Below are positions 52,555-60,467 of a stretch of 64,000 bases of DNA, in pieces. Position 1 is the stretch's first letter. Each line of letters starts with the position of its first letter. This DNA is from Micromonospora_G sp044901685 (lineage in GTDB: Bacteria > Actinomycetota > Actinomycetes > Mycobacteriales > Micromonosporaceae), in NCBI RefSeq assembly GCF_044901685.1, contig NZ_JBJDPS010000024.1:5148-69147 (forward strand), read 5' to 3'. The notes below the pieces were generated by a model. The model saw only the letters and a program-made list of their open reading frames with translations. It was not told where the DNA came from and did no database searches. Both the position numbers and the translations under genes were made by a program.

Positions 52555-52570
52555 TTACGTAATTACGTAA
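52555..52570. promoter_or_regulatory. Operator of the ArsR-M23 operon (16-bp palindrome)
   Basis: TTACGTAATTACGTAA is a perfect 16-base palindrome made of two TTACGTAA units, 10 bases upstream of the chosen start. Its AT-richness in this genome and its place at the promoter make it a strong candidate for autoregulator binding. Confidence 0.75.
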
Positions 52571-52597
52571 TATCGATCAACGGCTGTTGCGGGAACG

Positions 52598-52636
52598 CCG
52601 AAGCCCCCGTCCGGTCGGCCCGGACGGGGGCTTCGG
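52598..52636 (-). terminator. Hairpin terminator of purL
   Basis: A 17-bp perfect stem (CCGAAGCCCCCGTCCGG) with a 5-base loop lies 16 bases after the purL stop codon. Confidence 0.85.
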
Positions 52637-52651
52637 AGGGTCGGTCGGAAA

Positions 52652-54901
52652 TCAGGCGAACAGACCCTTCAGGGTCCCCTCGTGCGCCGTCCGCAGCTCA
52701 CTCAGCGGAATGCTGAACTCGCCCTGGACCTCGATCTCCTCGCCGTCCACGACACCGATCCGGGCGACGGGAAGGCCCCGCGCACCGCACATGTCGTTGA
52801 AGCGGAGCTCCTCGCTGCGCGGAATCGAGACGACCGCGCGGCCCGCCGACTCCGAGAACAGGAAGGTGAAAGCGTCCAGGCCGTCCGGGACGACCAGCCG
52901 GGCACCCTTCCCGCCGCGCAGGCAGGACTCGGTGACCGCCTGGATCAGGCCGCCGTCGGACAGGTCGTGCGCCGCGTCGATCATGCCGTCGCGGGAGGCC
53001 GAGATCAGGATCTCGCCCAGCAGCCTCTCGCGGCCCAGGTCGACCGCGGGCGGCATCCCGCCGAGGTGCTGGTGGACGACCTCGGACCAGGCCGAGCCGC
53101 CGAACTCCTCGCGGGTGTCGCCCAGGAGGTAGATCAGCTGGCCCTCGTCGGCGAACGCGACCGGCGTGCGCCGGGTGACGTCGTCGATCACGCCGAGCAC
53201 CGCCACGACCGGCGTCGGGTGGATCGCCGTCGCACCGGTCTGGTTGTACAGCGAGACGTTGCCGCCGGTGACCGGGGTACCCAGCTCCAGGCAGCCGTCC
53301 GCGAGACCACGGGTGGCCTCGGCGAACTGCCACATGACGTCCGGGTCCTCGGGCGAGCCGAAGTTCAGGCAGTCCGAGATGGCGAGCGGCTTGGCACCGG
53401 ACGCCGCGACGTTGCGGTAGGACTCGGCCAGCGCGAGCTGCGCACCCGTGTACGGGTCGAGCTTCGCGTACCGGCCGTTGCCGTCGGTCGCCATGGCGAC
53501 GCCCAGGTTCGACTCCTCGTCGATCCGGACCATGCCCGCGTCCTCGGGCATCGCGAGGACGGTGTTGCCCTGCACGAACCGGTCGTACTGGTCGGTGATC
53601 CAGGACTTGGACGCCTGGTTCGGCGAGCTGACCAGCTGGAGGACCTGCTCCCGCAGCTCCGCGCCGTTCGCCGGACGGGCCAGCCTGCCGGCGTCGTCGG
53701 CCTGCAGCGCGTCCTGCCAGGAGGGCCGCGCGAACGGCCGGTGGTACGTCGGGCCCTCGTGGGCCACGGAGCGCGGCGGCACGTCCACGATCTGCTCGCC
53801 GTGCCAGAAGATCTCCAGCTGCGAACCCTCGGTCACCTCACCGATGACGGTGGCGATGACGTCCCACTTCTCGCAGATCTCCATGAAGCGGTCCACGTGC
53901 TGCGGCTCGACGATCGCGCACATGCGCTCCTGCGACTCGCTCATGAGGATTTCCTCGGGCGAGAGGGAGGAGTCGCGCAGCGGCACGGTGTCCAGCTCGA
54001 CGCGCATACCGCCGGAACCCGCGGAGGCCAGCTCGCTCGTGGCGCAGGAGAGCCCGGCGCCGCCGAGGTCCTGGATGCCCGCGACGAGCTTCTCCTTGAA
54101 GATCTCCAGGGTGCACTCGATGAGGAGCTTCTCCTGGAACGGGTCGCCGACCTGGACGGCGGGGCGCTTGGTGGGCTTGGTGTCGTCGAAGGTCTCCGAG
54201 GCCAGCACGGAGACACCGCCGATGCCGTCGCCGCCGGTGCGGGCGCCGTAGAGGATCACCTTGTTGCCGGGGCCGGACGCCTGCGCGAGGTGGATGTCCT
54301 CGTGCTTCATCACGCCGATGCAGCCGGCGTTGACGAGCGGATTGCCCTGGTAGCAGGCGTCGAAGACGACCTCACCGCCGATGTTCGGCAGGCCGAGGCA
54401 GTTCCCGTAGCCGCCGATGCCGGCGACGATGCCCGGCAGGACCCGCCGGGTGTCGGGGTGGTCTGCCGCACCGAAGCGCAGCGGGTCGACGACCGCGATC
54501 GGACGGGCGCCCATGGCGAGGATGTCGCGGACGATGCCGCCCACGCCGGTCGCCGCACCCTGGTAGGGCTCGATGTACGAGGGGTGGTTGTGCGACTCGA
54601 CCTTGAAGGTGACCGCGTAACCCTGGCCGACGTCGACCACACCGGCGTTCTCGCCGATGCCGACGAGCATCGCGTCGTTGGCGGGGACCTTCTCGCCGAA
54701 CTGCTTGAGGTGGACCTTGCTGCTCTTGTAGGAGCAGTGCTCGGACCACATCACGGAGTACATGGCGAGCTCGGCGCCGGTGGGGCGGCGGCCCAGGATC
54801 TCGCGGATCCGGGCGTACTCGTCCTCCTTGAGGCCGAGCTCCTTCCAGGGCTGTCCGGCGTCCGGGGTTTCGGCCGCGTGCTCGACCGTGTCCAGGCTCA
54901 T
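52652..54901 (-). CDS. purL: Phosphoribosylformylglycinamidine synthase, large subunit
   Basis: The 749-residue ATP-dependent FGAM synthetase is of the small three-subunit type. MYSVMWSEHCSYKSSKVHLK near residue 50, then AVTFKVESHNHPSYIEPYQG and GVGGIVRDILAMGARPIAV, are its substrate- and metal-binding signatures. ISDCLNFGSPEDPDVMWQ and HDLSDGGLIQAV mark the second half. It works with PurQ (ammonia source) and PurS (scaffold), whose genes precede it. The ATG overlaps the purQ stop (ATGA), so the three subunits are translationally coupled. Confidence 0.97.
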   Translation of the reverse strand: MSLDTVEHAAETPDAGQPWKELGLKEDEYARIREILGRRPTGAELAMYSVMWSEHCSYKSSKVHLKQFGEKVPANDAMLVGIGENAGVVDVGQGYAVTFKVESHNHPSYIEPYQGAATGVGGIVRDILAMGARPIAVVDPLRFGAADHPDTRRVLPGIVAGIGGYGNCLGLPNIGGEVVFDACYQGNPLVNAGCIGVMKHEDIHLAQASGPGNKVILYGARTGGDGIGGVSVLASETFDDTKPTKRPAVQVGDPFQEKLLIECTLEIFKEKLVAGIQDLGGAGLSCATSELASAGSGGMRVELDTVPLRDSSLSPEEILMSESQERMCAIVEPQHVDRFMEICEKWDVIATVIGEVTEGSQLEIFWHGEQIVDVPPRSVAHEGPTYHRPFARPSWQDALQADDAGRLARPANGAELREQVLQLVSSPNQASKSWITDQYDRFVQGNTVLAMPEDAGMVRIDEESNLGVAMATDGNGRYAKLDPYTGAQLALAESYRNVAASGAKPLAISDCLNFGSPEDPDVMWQFAEATRGLADGCLELGTPVTGGNVSLYNQTGATAIHPTPVVAVLGVIDDVTRRTPVAFADEGQLIYLLGDTREEFGGSAWSEVVHQHLGGMPPAVDLGRERLLGEILISASRDGMIDAAHDLSDGGLIQAVTESCLRGGKGARLVVPDGLDAFTFLFSESAGRAVVSIPRSEELRFNDMCGARGLPVARIGVVDGEEIEVQGEFSIPLSELRTAHEGTLKGLFA

Positions 54902-55578
54902 GCGTTGACCAGCTTCTTGATGATCGAGGTGAAGAAACCCAGGCCGTCGGTGCGACCGGTACCGATCAGCGGCTCGACGGCGTGCTCCGGGTGCGGCATC
55001 AGACCAACGATGTTGCCCGCGGCGTTGGTGATGCCGGCGATGTCGCGCAGCGAGCCGTTCGGGTTGACGTCGGCGTAGCGGAAGGCGACGCGGCCCTCGG
55101 CCTCCAGCTCGTCGAGCGTGTGCTCGTCGGCGGTGTACCGGCCGTCCACGTTCTTCAGCGGTACGGAGATCTCCTGGCCGGCCGTGTAGTCCGAGGTCCA
55201 GGCGGTCTCCGCGTTCTCCACCCGCAGCTTCTGGTCGCGGCAGATGAAGTGGAGGTGATTGTTCCGCAGCATCGCCCCGGGCAGCAGGTGCGCCTCGGTC
55301 AGGATCTGGAATCCGTTGCAGATACCGAGGACCGGCATACCGGCCTTCGCCTGCGCGATGACGGTCTCCATCACCGGCGAGAAACGCGAGATCGAGCCGG
55401 CGCGCAGATAGTCGCCGTAACTGAATCCGCCCGCCAGGATGACCGCGTCGACCTGGTGGAGGTCCTTGTCGCGGTGCCAGAGCGATACGGGTTCGGCGCC
55501 CGCGATCCGAACGGCCCGCAGGCTGTCCTGGTCGTCGAGCGTGCCGGGAAAAGTGACGACGCCGATACGGGTGGTCAC
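54898..55578 (-). CDS. purQ: FGAM synthase glutaminase subunit
   Basis: The 226-residue class I glutamine amidotransferase has the nucleophile C87 (MPVLGICNGFQILTEA) and the His-Glu pair in GLMPHPEHAVEP near the end. It supplies ammonia to PurL. GTG 55578 overlaps the purS stop by four bases. The open frame continues upstream to 56127 but that stretch overlaps purS and is not coding. Confidence 0.97.
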   Translation of the reverse strand: MTTRIGVVTFPGTLDDQDSLRAVRIAGAEPVSLWHRDKDLHQVDAVILAGGFSYGDYLRAGSISRFSPVMETVIAQAKAGMPVLGICNGFQILTEAHLLPGAMLRNNHLHFICRDQKLRVENAETAWTSDYTAGQEISVPLKNVDGRYTADEHTLDELEAEGRVAFRYADVNPNGSLRDIAGITNAAGNIVGLMPHPEHAVEPLIGTGRTDGLGFFTSIIKKLVNA

Positions 55579-55826
55579 TTCTCCTCCTCCACCTTGACGG
55601 TGAAGTCCTCGATGACTGTGTTGGCGAGGAAGGTCTCGGCCATCTCGTTGATACGGGCGAGGGCGGCGTCGTCGACCGGCCCCTCGACCTCGAGCTCGAA
55701 ACGCTTTCCCTGACGAACGTCCGCGATTCCTTCGAAGCCGAGACGGGGCAGCGCGCGCTGCACAGCCTGTCCCTGCGGGTCGAGGATCTCCGGCTTGAGC
55801 ATGACGTCGACTACGACGCGTGCCAC
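55575..55826 (-). CDS. purS: FGAM synthase small subunit PurS
   Basis: The 83-residue protein MARVVVDVMLKPEILDPQGQ and onward matches PurS over its full length, including GFEGIADVRQGKRFELEVEG. It bridges PurQ and PurL. I use GTG 55826, with GGGAG five bases upstream; a GTG two codons earlier is also in frame. First gene of purS-purQ-purL. Confidence 0.95.
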   Translation of the reverse strand: MARVVVDVMLKPEILDPQGQAVQRALPRLGFEGIADVRQGKRFELEVEGPVDDAALARINEMAETFLANTVIEDFTVKVEEEK

Positions 55827-56213
55827 TGGCACTCCCGGTGGTGTGGTGCGGCTGTGTCTCCGAGGGGTTCCCCAGATCCCCGCGGGTCCACTCAGCGTAC
55901 CTGGCCAGAAATTCTACGCGGGTAGATATACGGTGGTCCCGATCACGCCGAGATATCGGAGGGAGGTTGCGCACGGGTAAAACCCGGGGAGAAAAATCTC
56001 CACCCGGATTACGCGCGGACACATGGACGCAACACGCGGATGCAATTGGCAGGGCTTCACAATGCGGCTCCCACCGCTGTACAAATGAATACAGGGAAAG
56101 CACGATTACCCCTGGGACAGTCGACACCGGCCGATCCGTATCCGCCCAGCCGCCGGAAGGCCGGCATCACCGCATGTCAGATGCGACGATGCCGCAGGAA
56201 AGGACCGATATCC
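55827..56213. promoter_or_regulatory. Divergent promoter region of purSQL and lsrL
   Basis: This is 387 bases without a supported gene. TAGAAT (55911-55916, minus strand) is a possible -10 for purS. To the right is a less GC-rich part with CGGGTAAAACCCG and AGAAAAATCT dyads and several A/T runs. Such AT-rich DNA is what Lsr2-type proteins bind, so lsrL may regulate itself. No purine riboswitch was recognised. Confidence 0.5.
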
Positions 56214-56549
56214 GTGGCTCAGCGCGTCGTGGTAACGCTCTCCGACGACATCGACGGGGGAGAAGCGGCGGAAACGGTCACCTTCGCCCTGGACGGCAAG
56301 TCGTACGAGATCGACCTCAATCCCGCCAATGCCAAGAAACTACGCAAGACGCTGGCTCCCTACCTGGCGGCCGGCCGAAAGCAGACAAATGCTGGCAAGC
56401 GCGGTAGGACACCGGTGTCCTACCACCACACCTCACTGGCCCCCGACCCCGCGGCCGTGCGCGCGTGGGCCCGCTCGCACCGGATGGAGGTACCGGCCCG
56501 CGGCCGGATCCCCAAGAAGGTCTACGAGGCGTTCCAGGCCGCCAGTTGA
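56214..56549 (+). CDS. lsrL: Lsr2-family nucleoid-associated protein (LsrL-like)
   Basis: The 111-residue protein has an N-terminal oligomerisation domain (VVVTLSDDIDGGEAAETVTF, then SYEIDLNPANAKKLRKTLAP). Its C-terminal AT-rich-DNA-binding domain has the RGR clamp at 96-98 (VPARGRIPKKVYEAF). Lsr2 proteins coat AT-rich, often horizontally acquired DNA and silence it. Streptomyces has two, and the copy beside the pur genes is LsrL (SCO4076), from memory. The start is GTG with AAAGGA upstream. Confidence 0.9.
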   Translation: MAQRVVVTLSDDIDGGEAAETVTFALDGKSYEIDLNPANAKKLRKTLAPYLAAGRKQTNAGKRGRTPVSYHHTSLAPDPAAVRAWARSHRMEVPARGRIPKKVYEAFQAAS

Positions 56550-56621
56550 GGGCCGCGCCCGGAATGTTCCATTCCGGTCTGGCGGGCGACGGCCCCCGGG
56601 GAGACGTCCCGGGGAGCCGAC

Positions 56622-56652
56622 TTGCACAACACCCCTGCAGGTCGGCTAGAGT
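56622..56652 (+). promoter_or_regulatory. Predicted promoter of tRNA-Gly(UCC)
   Basis: TTGCAC (56622-56627) and TAGAGT (56647-56652), 19 bases apart, lie 50 bases before the tRNA. The next tRNA has its own TAGAGT box at 56809-56814. Confidence 0.5.
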
Positions 56653-56701
56653 CTGGAGCACGCCGAAGGGCAAGGCCGAAAAGCCGGGTCCGACGCAGCG
56701 T

Positions 56702-56773
56702 GCGGGTGTAGTTCAGTAGTAGAACATCCCCCTTCCAGGGGGAAGGCGCAGTGTGCAATTCCTGTCACCCGCT
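56702..56773 (+). tRNA. tRNA-Gly (UCC) with non-canonical D-loop and T-arm
   Basis: In this 72-base gene the acceptor stem (GCGGGTG/CACCCGC), D stem (GTTC/GAAC) and anticodon stem (TCCCC/GGGGA) are perfect, with anticodon loop CTTCCAG. The D-loop reads AGTAGTA where other glycine tRNAs have AATGGTA, so G18 is A. At the T-arm the universal GTTC (positions 53-56) is GTGC, so position 55 is G. The 5-bp T-stem CAGTG/CCTGT has only one Watson-Crick pair and one wobble; a shifted stem CAG/CTG is possible. The G18-Psi55 contact cannot form. This resembles the peptidoglycan-dedicated tRNA-Gly of staphylococci. Confidence 0.9.
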
Positions 56774-56853
56774 CTGCACTGCCTTACCGGGCCACTCAGT
56801 GGATCAGGTAGAGTAGTGAGCGCTCCACCGGTGAATGCCGAGTGGCAGCAATG

Positions 56854-56926
56854 CGGACGTAGCTCAGTTGGTAGAGCGCAACCTTGCCAAGGTTGAGGTC
56901 GCCAGTTCGAACCTGGTCGTCCGCTC
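56854..56926 (+). tRNA. tRNA-Gly (GCC), copy 1
   Basis: A standard 73-base cloverleaf with anticodon loop TTGCCAA, D-loop with GG and T-arm GTTCGAA. It contrasts with the unusual glycine tRNA 80 bases upstream. Confidence 0.95.
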
Positions 56927-56932
56927 TTGATT

Positions 56933-56968
56933 CAAAGGTCCCGGTCGAAATCGACCGGGACCTTTGAC
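56933..56968 (+). terminator. Hairpin terminator of the tRNA-Gly pair
   Basis: A perfect 17-bp inverted repeat (TCAAAGGTCCCGGTCGA) with a 2-base apex lies six bases after the tRNA. Confidence 0.88.
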
Positions 56969-57172
56969 GTTTCCGGTTGCCGACGCATGACGTATGTCAT
57001 GAACAGTGATGACAGCACGCACTGTCCTCTGCCGGGTCCCGGCGGAAGTCTTGGACCATGACCAGCGGCGACTTCCTCCCGGCGGAAAGCGGGATCTCCG
57101 GCGCCGCCGCCGAGGGTGGCGGGACGCCGCGGCGCCGTGCCGGGGGCTTCGAAGACGGGAACGGAGAGCACC

Positions 57173-58552
57173 GTGGCAGAAGGCATGACAGGCCGGACCG
57201 GCAGGTGGCGGCTCGCCGGCGGCCCCTGGGTGCGGCCGGCGGCCAGAAGCGACACGGCGAAGGTCGAGCTCTACACCCGGTACACCTTCCAGGCGATGGC
57301 CGGGCTCGAAGTGGGGGCACTGGCCTTTCCGCTGCTCCTCGGGGAGCGGAGCCCCTCGGACATCTGGCTGTTCCTGCTGCTCCTCGGGCACTCCGCGATG
57401 TGCGCCGTCGTGTCCACCAGGGCTCTCGACTGGCGGCTCGGCCGCAGGGAACGCTCCGGGGCCCTGCTCGCCGCCTCCGCGGCGCTGACGGGCGTGTGCC
57501 TCGTCGTGCTCATCCTCCTCCTCGACAGCGGGGCCCTTTCCAGGGACGGCGACTTCGCACTCCTGCTGATGGGGATCACCGCCTTCGGGCTGGGGACGCT
57601 CGCCCTCGGTCTGCGTACGACGCGGGAGCGCGTCCTCTCGGTGATAGCCGCGGCGACGGCCACCGCCGCCGCCACGGCGCTGCTGGGTCTGGGATGGCGG
57701 CAGACCTGGCTGGACTTCGTCGGCGTCGCCTGCGCGGGCGCGCTGTTCGTCGTGACGTACGTCTTCTCGGCCTGGCTGGCCGGTGTGGTGAAGGAGCTGG
57801 ATGCCGCACGTGAGCTCCAGACCCGCGTCGCGGTCGCCGAGGAGCGGCTGCGGTTCGGCCGCGACATCCACGATGTGATGGGCCGTAACCTCGCGGTGAT
57901 GGCGCTGAAGAGCGAGCTGGCCGTCCAACTCGCCGAGCGTGGAAGGCCGGAGGCACTGTCCCAGATGGCCGAGGTCCAGCGGATCGCCCAGGAGTCGCAG
58001 CGTGAGATCCGGGACGTCGTACGCGGCTACCGGCAGGCGAGCCTGCGCACCGAGCTCGAAGGCGCCCTGAGCGTGCTGCGGGCCGCCGGCATCGAAGGTG
58101 TGGTCCACGGCCTGGACGACGGCCCGGCGCTCCCCCCGGACCTCCAGTCCGCGCTGGGCTGGGTCGTGCGGGAGGCGACGACGAACGTACTGCGGCACGG
58201 CGACCCCCGTGGCTGCACCATCCGGCTCTCCACGGGTGAGCGGGCCGGCGGGAAACAGGAGCGCGGGGACGCGCGGCAGGAAGAGGTGGTCCTCATGGTG
58301 CAGAACGACGGCGTGCCCGAACCGGCCGGCCCGCCCGACGGAGGCGCCGGAGCGGGCGGGGGCCCCCGGCAGACGCCGGGCACGGGGCTGACCGGGCTGC
58401 GGGAGCGGCTCGCCGCGCACGACGGCACGCTGGAGGCGGGCCCTGTCGGCGGCACCGGCTGCTTCCGCCTGACGGTTCGGGTGCCCCTGCCCGCACCGGC
58501 GGACGGCACGTACGACGGTCCGGGCACCGCCGGTGGGGAAGCGGCCGCGTGA
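57173..58552 (+). CDS. NarL/DesK-type sensor histidine kinase
   Basis: The 459-residue protein has about six membrane helices between residues 40 and 195 and no large outer domain, so it probably senses within the membrane. A coiled linker leads to the HisKA_3 box FGRDIHDVMGRNLAVMALK, with the phosphorylated histidine at 233. The HATPase domain includes LGWVVREATTNVLRHG (N box) and PGTGLTGLRERLAAHDG (G box). GGAGAG precedes GTG 57173. The last four bases overlap the response-regulator start (GTGA). The signal is unknown; lipid fluidity is possible by analogy with DesK. Confidence 0.9.
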   Translation: MAEGMTGRTGRWRLAGGPWVRPAARSDTAKVELYTRYTFQAMAGLEVGALAFPLLLGERSPSDIWLFLLLLGHSAMCAVVSTRALDWRLGRRERSGALLAASAALTGVCLVVLILLLDSGALSRDGDFALLLMGITAFGLGTLALGLRTTRERVLSVIAAATATAAATALLGLGWRQTWLDFVGVACAGALFVVTYVFSAWLAGVVKELDAARELQTRVAVAEERLRFGRDIHDVMGRNLAVMALKSELAVQLAERGRPEALSQMAEVQRIAQESQREIRDVVRGYRQASLRTELEGALSVLRAAGIEGVVHGLDDGPALPPDLQSALGWVVREATTNVLRHGDPRGCTIRLSTGERAGGKQERGDARQEEVVLMVQNDGVPEPAGPPDGGAGAGGGPRQTPGTGLTGLRERLAAHDGTLEAGPVGGTGCFRLTVRVPLPAPADGTYDGPGTAGGEAAA

Positions 58553-59172
58553 GCACCGGACCGGGCCCCGTGCGGGTCCTGCTCGCCGACGACGAGCACC
58601 TGATCCGGGGCGCGCTGGCGGCACTCCTCGCGCTGGAGGACGACATCGTCCTGGTCGCCGAGGCCGCCACCGGCCCGGAGGCGCTCGCCATGGCGCTGGC
58701 GCACCGCCCCGACGTCGCCGTCCTCGACCTGGAGATGCCGGGCGCGGACGGTGTGAAGGTGGCCACATCCCTGCGGTCGGCGCTGCCGGAGTGCCGCACC
58801 ATGATCGTGACGAGCCACGGCAGACCCGGGAATCTGAAACGGGCACTCGCCGCGGGTGTGCGGGCGTTCGTACCGAAGACGGTCAGCGCCCGGCGGCTGG
58901 CCGAGATCATCCGCACCGTGCACGCGGGAAACCGCTACGTCGACCCGGACTTGGCGGCCGACGCGATCGCCGCCGGCGACTCCCCGCTGACCGCCCGGGA
59001 GGCCGAGGTGCTGGAACTGGCCGCCGACGGGGCACCGGTCGCGGAGATCGCGGAGCGCGCCTCGCTGTCGCAGGGCACCGTGCGCAACTACCTGTCGGCG
59101 GCCGTGTCCAAACTCGGTGCGGAGAACCGTCACTCGGCGGTGCGTCTCGCCAGGGAGAGAGGTTGGGTATAG
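58549..59172 (+). CDS. NarL-family response regulator
   Basis: The 207-residue partner of the upstream kinase has a receiver domain with acidic pair D14/D15 (LLADDEHLI), phospho-acceptor D60 (VAVLDLEMPG) and conserved lysine in FVPKTVSARR. The LuxR-type DNA-binding domain is at about 142-205 (LTAREAEVLELAADGAPVAE, then SQGTVRNYLSAAVSKLG). DesR-like in overall form. Its last codons overlap TATAGT (59168-59173), which may be the promoter of the following tRNA. Confidence 0.93.
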   Translation: MSTGPGPVRVLLADDEHLIRGALAALLALEDDIVLVAEAATGPEALAMALAHRPDVAVLDLEMPGADGVKVATSLRSALPECRTMIVTSHGRPGNLKRALAAGVRAFVPKTVSARRLAEIIRTVHAGNRYVDPDLAADAIAAGDSPLTAREAEVLELAADGAPVAEIAERASLSQGTVRNYLSAAVSKLGAENRHSAVRLARERGWV

Positions 59173-59194
59173 TGAGCACCGCGCTTCGGCGCCT

Positions 59195-59267
59195 GCGAAC
59201 GTAGCTCAGCTGGTAGAGCGCAACCTTGCCAAGGTTGAGGTCGCGAGTTCGAACCTCGTCGTTCGCT
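59195..59267 (+). tRNA. tRNA-Gly (GCC), copy 2
   Basis: A standard 73-base cloverleaf, nearly identical to 56854-56926. Its differences in the acceptor and T stems are compensated (GCGAACG/CGTTCGC, GCGAG/CTCGT), showing that both copies are under selection. Confidence 0.95.
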
Positions 59268-59273
59268 CCATGC

Positions 59274-59308
59274 AAGAAGGCCCCGGTCCTCGTGACCGGG
59301 GCCTTCTT
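59274..59308. terminator. Hairpin terminator between tRNA-Gly and purC
   Basis: A 15-bp stem (AAGAAGGCCCCGGTC) with a 5-base loop lies between convergent tRNA-Gly and purC and can serve both. Confidence 0.85.
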
Positions 59309-59311
59309 CCG

Positions 59312-60238
59312 TCAGCGGCCCTCGGTCGACCAGTTGAGGCCGGTGAGGAGCTCGTACGCGTCCAGGTACTTCGCACGGGTCGCCTCGACGATCTCCCGCG
59401 GAAGCGCCGGCGGCGGCTGCTCGCTGTGGCGGTCCCAGCCGGAAGCGGGAGACGTCAGCCAGTCACGCACGAACTGCTTGTCGTACGAGGGCTGTGCCCT
59501 GCCCGGCTCCCAGGTCTCGGCCGGCCAGAAGCGCGAGGAGTCCGGGGTCAGCACCTCGTCCGCGAGGATCAGCTCCTCGCCGCCGTCCGCCGTGGGCGCG
59601 AAGCCGAACTCGAACTTCGTGTCGGCGAGGATGATCCCGCGCTCACGCGCGATGTCCCGGGCCCGCCCGTACACGTCCAGGGTCGTACGGCGCAGCATCG
59701 CCGCCGTCTCGGGACCGACCTCGCGGGCGACCTCCTCGTACGACACGTTCTCGTCGTGGTCGCCGACCGCGGCCTTGGTGGCCGGGGTGAAGATCGGTGC
59801 CGGGAGCTCGGAACCGTCGACGAGGCCCTCGGGCAGCGCGAGCCCGCAGACCGTGCGGGCCGCGTCGTACTCGGTCAGCCCTGACCCGGTCAGATATCCG
59901 CGCGCCACGCACTCGACCTGGACCATCCGCAGCGAACGGCAGATCAGGGTGCGGCCGGCCCAGTCGCCGGGCGCACCGGCGGGAAGGTCGGTCGACAGCA
60001 CGTGGTTGGGGACGAGGTCGGCGAGCTGGTCGAACCACCACAGCGACAGCTGGGTGAGGACGCGGCCCTTGTCGGGGATCTCGGTGGGCAGGACCCAGTC
60101 GTACGCGGAGATACGGTCGCTGGCGACCATGACGAGGTCACCGGCCTCGTTCCGGTACAGGTCGCGCACCTTGCCGGTGTGCAGGTGGGTGAGCCCCGGC
60201 ACCTGCACGGGCTCGGGCTTTTCTACGAAACCGGACAC
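59312..60238 (-). CDS. purC: SAICAR synthetase
   Basis: The 308-residue enzyme joins aspartate to CAIR in purine synthesis. It has the HTGKVRDLYRNEAGDLVMVA N-terminal nucleotide loop, then DRISAYDWVLPTEIPDKGRV, QVECVARGYLTGSG and ILADTKFEFG with LADEVLTPDSSRFWPAETW. This is the longer form of PurC typical of actinobacteria. GGAGG five bases before GTG 60238 fixes the start. It is separate from the other pur genes in the window. Confidence 0.96.
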   Translation of the reverse strand: MSGFVEKPEPVQVPGLTHLHTGKVRDLYRNEAGDLVMVASDRISAYDWVLPTEIPDKGRVLTQLSLWWFDQLADLVPNHVLSTDLPAGAPGDWAGRTLICRSLRMVQVECVARGYLTGSGLTEYDAARTVCGLALPEGLVDGSELPAPIFTPATKAAVGDHDENVSYEEVAREVGPETAAMLRRTTLDVYGRARDIARERGIILADTKFEFGFAPTADGGEELILADEVLTPDSSRFWPAETWEPGRAQPSYDKQFVRDWLTSPASGWDRHSEQPPPALPREIVEATRAKYLDAYELLTGLNWSTEGR

Positions 60239-60467
60239 GCTGCCTCCGCGTAGGTTGATCCAGGAGTCGTTCCGATTGTCCCGCATACGAAGGGGCCACG
60301 CGGACAGGGGTCGCGCCGTGGACGTGCGGAGGTGGGTGCAGGGGACCTGGGCGTGCCGCGCGGTACCCCGCCACGGACCGGCGTGCGACAAAGGCCGCGC
60401 CGCCGCCGGGTCACCGGGCAGGCCGCCCCGGCCTGGGGCGTGTCGACCGGCAGCCGGCCCGCACCGC

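Noticed and set aside
54898..56127. purQ frame extended to 56127
   Set aside because: The extension overlaps purS and the divergent promoter; PurQ of normal length begins at 55578 with a GTGA overlap.
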